Positions 5,061 to 5,383 of a stretch of DNA of 5,383 bases are shown here, piece after piece (the first letter of the stretch is position 1; every line of letters begins with the position of its first letter). The DNA lies in NCBI GenBank assembly GCA_004377245.1, contig SOIK01000087.1:1-5383 (forward strand). Direction: 5' to 3'. Source of the DNA: Sulfurovum sp. (GTDB lineage Bacteria > Campylobacterota > Campylobacteria > Campylobacterales > Sulfurovaceae). The position numbers were made by a program, and so were the translations under genes. Below the pieces are notes generated by a model. The model saw only the letters and a program-made list of their open reading frames with translations, made no database searches and had not been told where the DNA came from.

Positions 5061-5093
5061 AATTAAATAGGATAAATTTTGTCCTATTTAATT
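5061..5093. promoter_or_regulatory. 33-bp palindrome: operator candidate and possible terminator
   Basis: AATTAAATAGGATAA, spacer ATT, TTGTCCTATTTAATT: 15-bp arms with one mismatch. Its core GGATAAATTTTGTCC (5070-5084) matches both catalase dyads and is centred near -39 of the superoxide reductase start, against about -37 at catalase site 2. It also begins at the stop codon of the haem-binding gene, so its transcript could form a 12-bp hairpin and end that mRNA. On the minus strand TTTTAC follows, a short T-run. Confidence 0.65.
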
Positions 5094-5383
5094 AATTTTC
5101 TTCTGTTATGTAACTTTGTGCCCATTTTTTTATGCTGTCTCTTTGTACTTTTGTAAGTTTTGCATCTTCATGTAAGTTCAAGTACATAGGGATAGGCATA
5201 CTGAAGTTTATGCTTTTTACTATACCTTTATAAAGTTTTTGCTTTTTATCTTCATCATAGCTCTCCCATCTTTGAAAGTTTAGCCATGCTCGACCTTGCT
5301 TAATATGGCTTCTCACTTCCCATGACAGTGGTGCAATATTTCCATACCAAGGCATTTTAGTTTCATAAGAGTGACAGTCATAA
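5092..5383 (-). CDS. Haem-binding domain protein (partial, 3' end)
   Basis: The reading frame is open to the right edge, so the ATG at 5355 is an internal Met and not the start. The visible 96 residues begin YDCHSYETKMPWYGNIAP and end SYITEEN. The CxxCH haem site, with the first Cys codon cut by the edge (its last base T fits TGT), followed by P-W-Y-x-N-I-A-P, then GRAWLNFQRW, SMPIPMY and HEDAKLT, matches the small periplasmic haem-binding domain family (Haem_bd), a c-type cytochrome-like fold. A Met of the SMPIPMY segment is the likely distal haem ligand (inference). The signal peptide would lie outside the window. Its specific redox role is unknown. It ends just ahead of the superoxide reductase promoter, and the strand is shared, but that gene has its own promoter. 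Confidence 0.85.
   Translation of the reverse strand, partial: YDCHSYETKMPWYGNIAPLSWEVRSHIKQGRAWLNFQRWESYDEDKKQKLYKGIVKSINFSMPIPMYLNLHEDAKLTKVQRDSIKKWAQSYITEEN

Noticed and set aside
5353..5355. ATG as start of the haem-binding protein.
   Set aside because: The frame is open upstream and encodes the CxxCH haem motif, so this Met is internal.

Overview
The window looks like an AT-rich chromosomal segment from a Campylobacterota bacterium of the Sulfurovum/Sulfurimonas type. This is inferred from a family-4 uracil-DNA glycosylase N-terminus, a class II SORL-type superoxide reductase and a monofunctional catalase, all resembling versions known from that phylum, together with extended -10 (TGnTATAAT) promoters that mostly lack a good -35. 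No mobile element, CRISPR array, rRNA or tRNA was seen. Every long gene lies on the minus strand. The only plus-strand gene proposed is a 56-codon ORF.

Layout, left to right. (1) Bases 1-205 hold the 5' part of a uracil-DNA glycosylase gene running off the left edge, with a promoter that predicts a leaderless mRNA. (2) Bases 371-1270 hold a DUF3943 protein. Its signal peptide appears only if translation begins at an ATC codon that has a well-placed Shine-Dalgarno. (3) Bases 1280-1465 hold a decayed second copy of the glycosylase 5' end, including its -10 region, ending in a perfect 27-bp palindrome. (4) Bases 1491-2678 encode an S41 (C-terminal-processing-like) lipoprotein protease. (5) Bases 2754-2924 encode an unrecognised 56-residue single-TM protein, divergent from the protease and also predicted leaderless. 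(6) Bases 2963-4405 encode a small-subunit haem catalase. (7) Bases 4631-5014 encode a class II superoxide reductase. (8) Bases 5092-5383 hold the 3' part of a periplasmic haem-binding (CxxCH) protein gene running off the right edge.

The right half is an oxygen-defence cluster. Superoxide reductase converts superoxide to H2O2, and catalase removes the H2O2. The sequence ties the two together: a 15-bp dyad, GGATAAWTWTTDTCC, occurs twice in the catalase promoter (over the -35 region and just past the predicted start) and once over the -35 region of the superoxide reductase promoter, at nearly the same distance from the -10. This suggests one regulator controls both genes. It is the most interesting observation here. 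The second is the duplicated glycosylase 5' end with its palindromic junction.

Intergenic stretches: 206-370 holds the glycosylase promoter and a weak terminator candidate. 4406-4630 holds the catalase control region and the superoxide reductase terminator. No gene-free stretch exceeds 300 bases.
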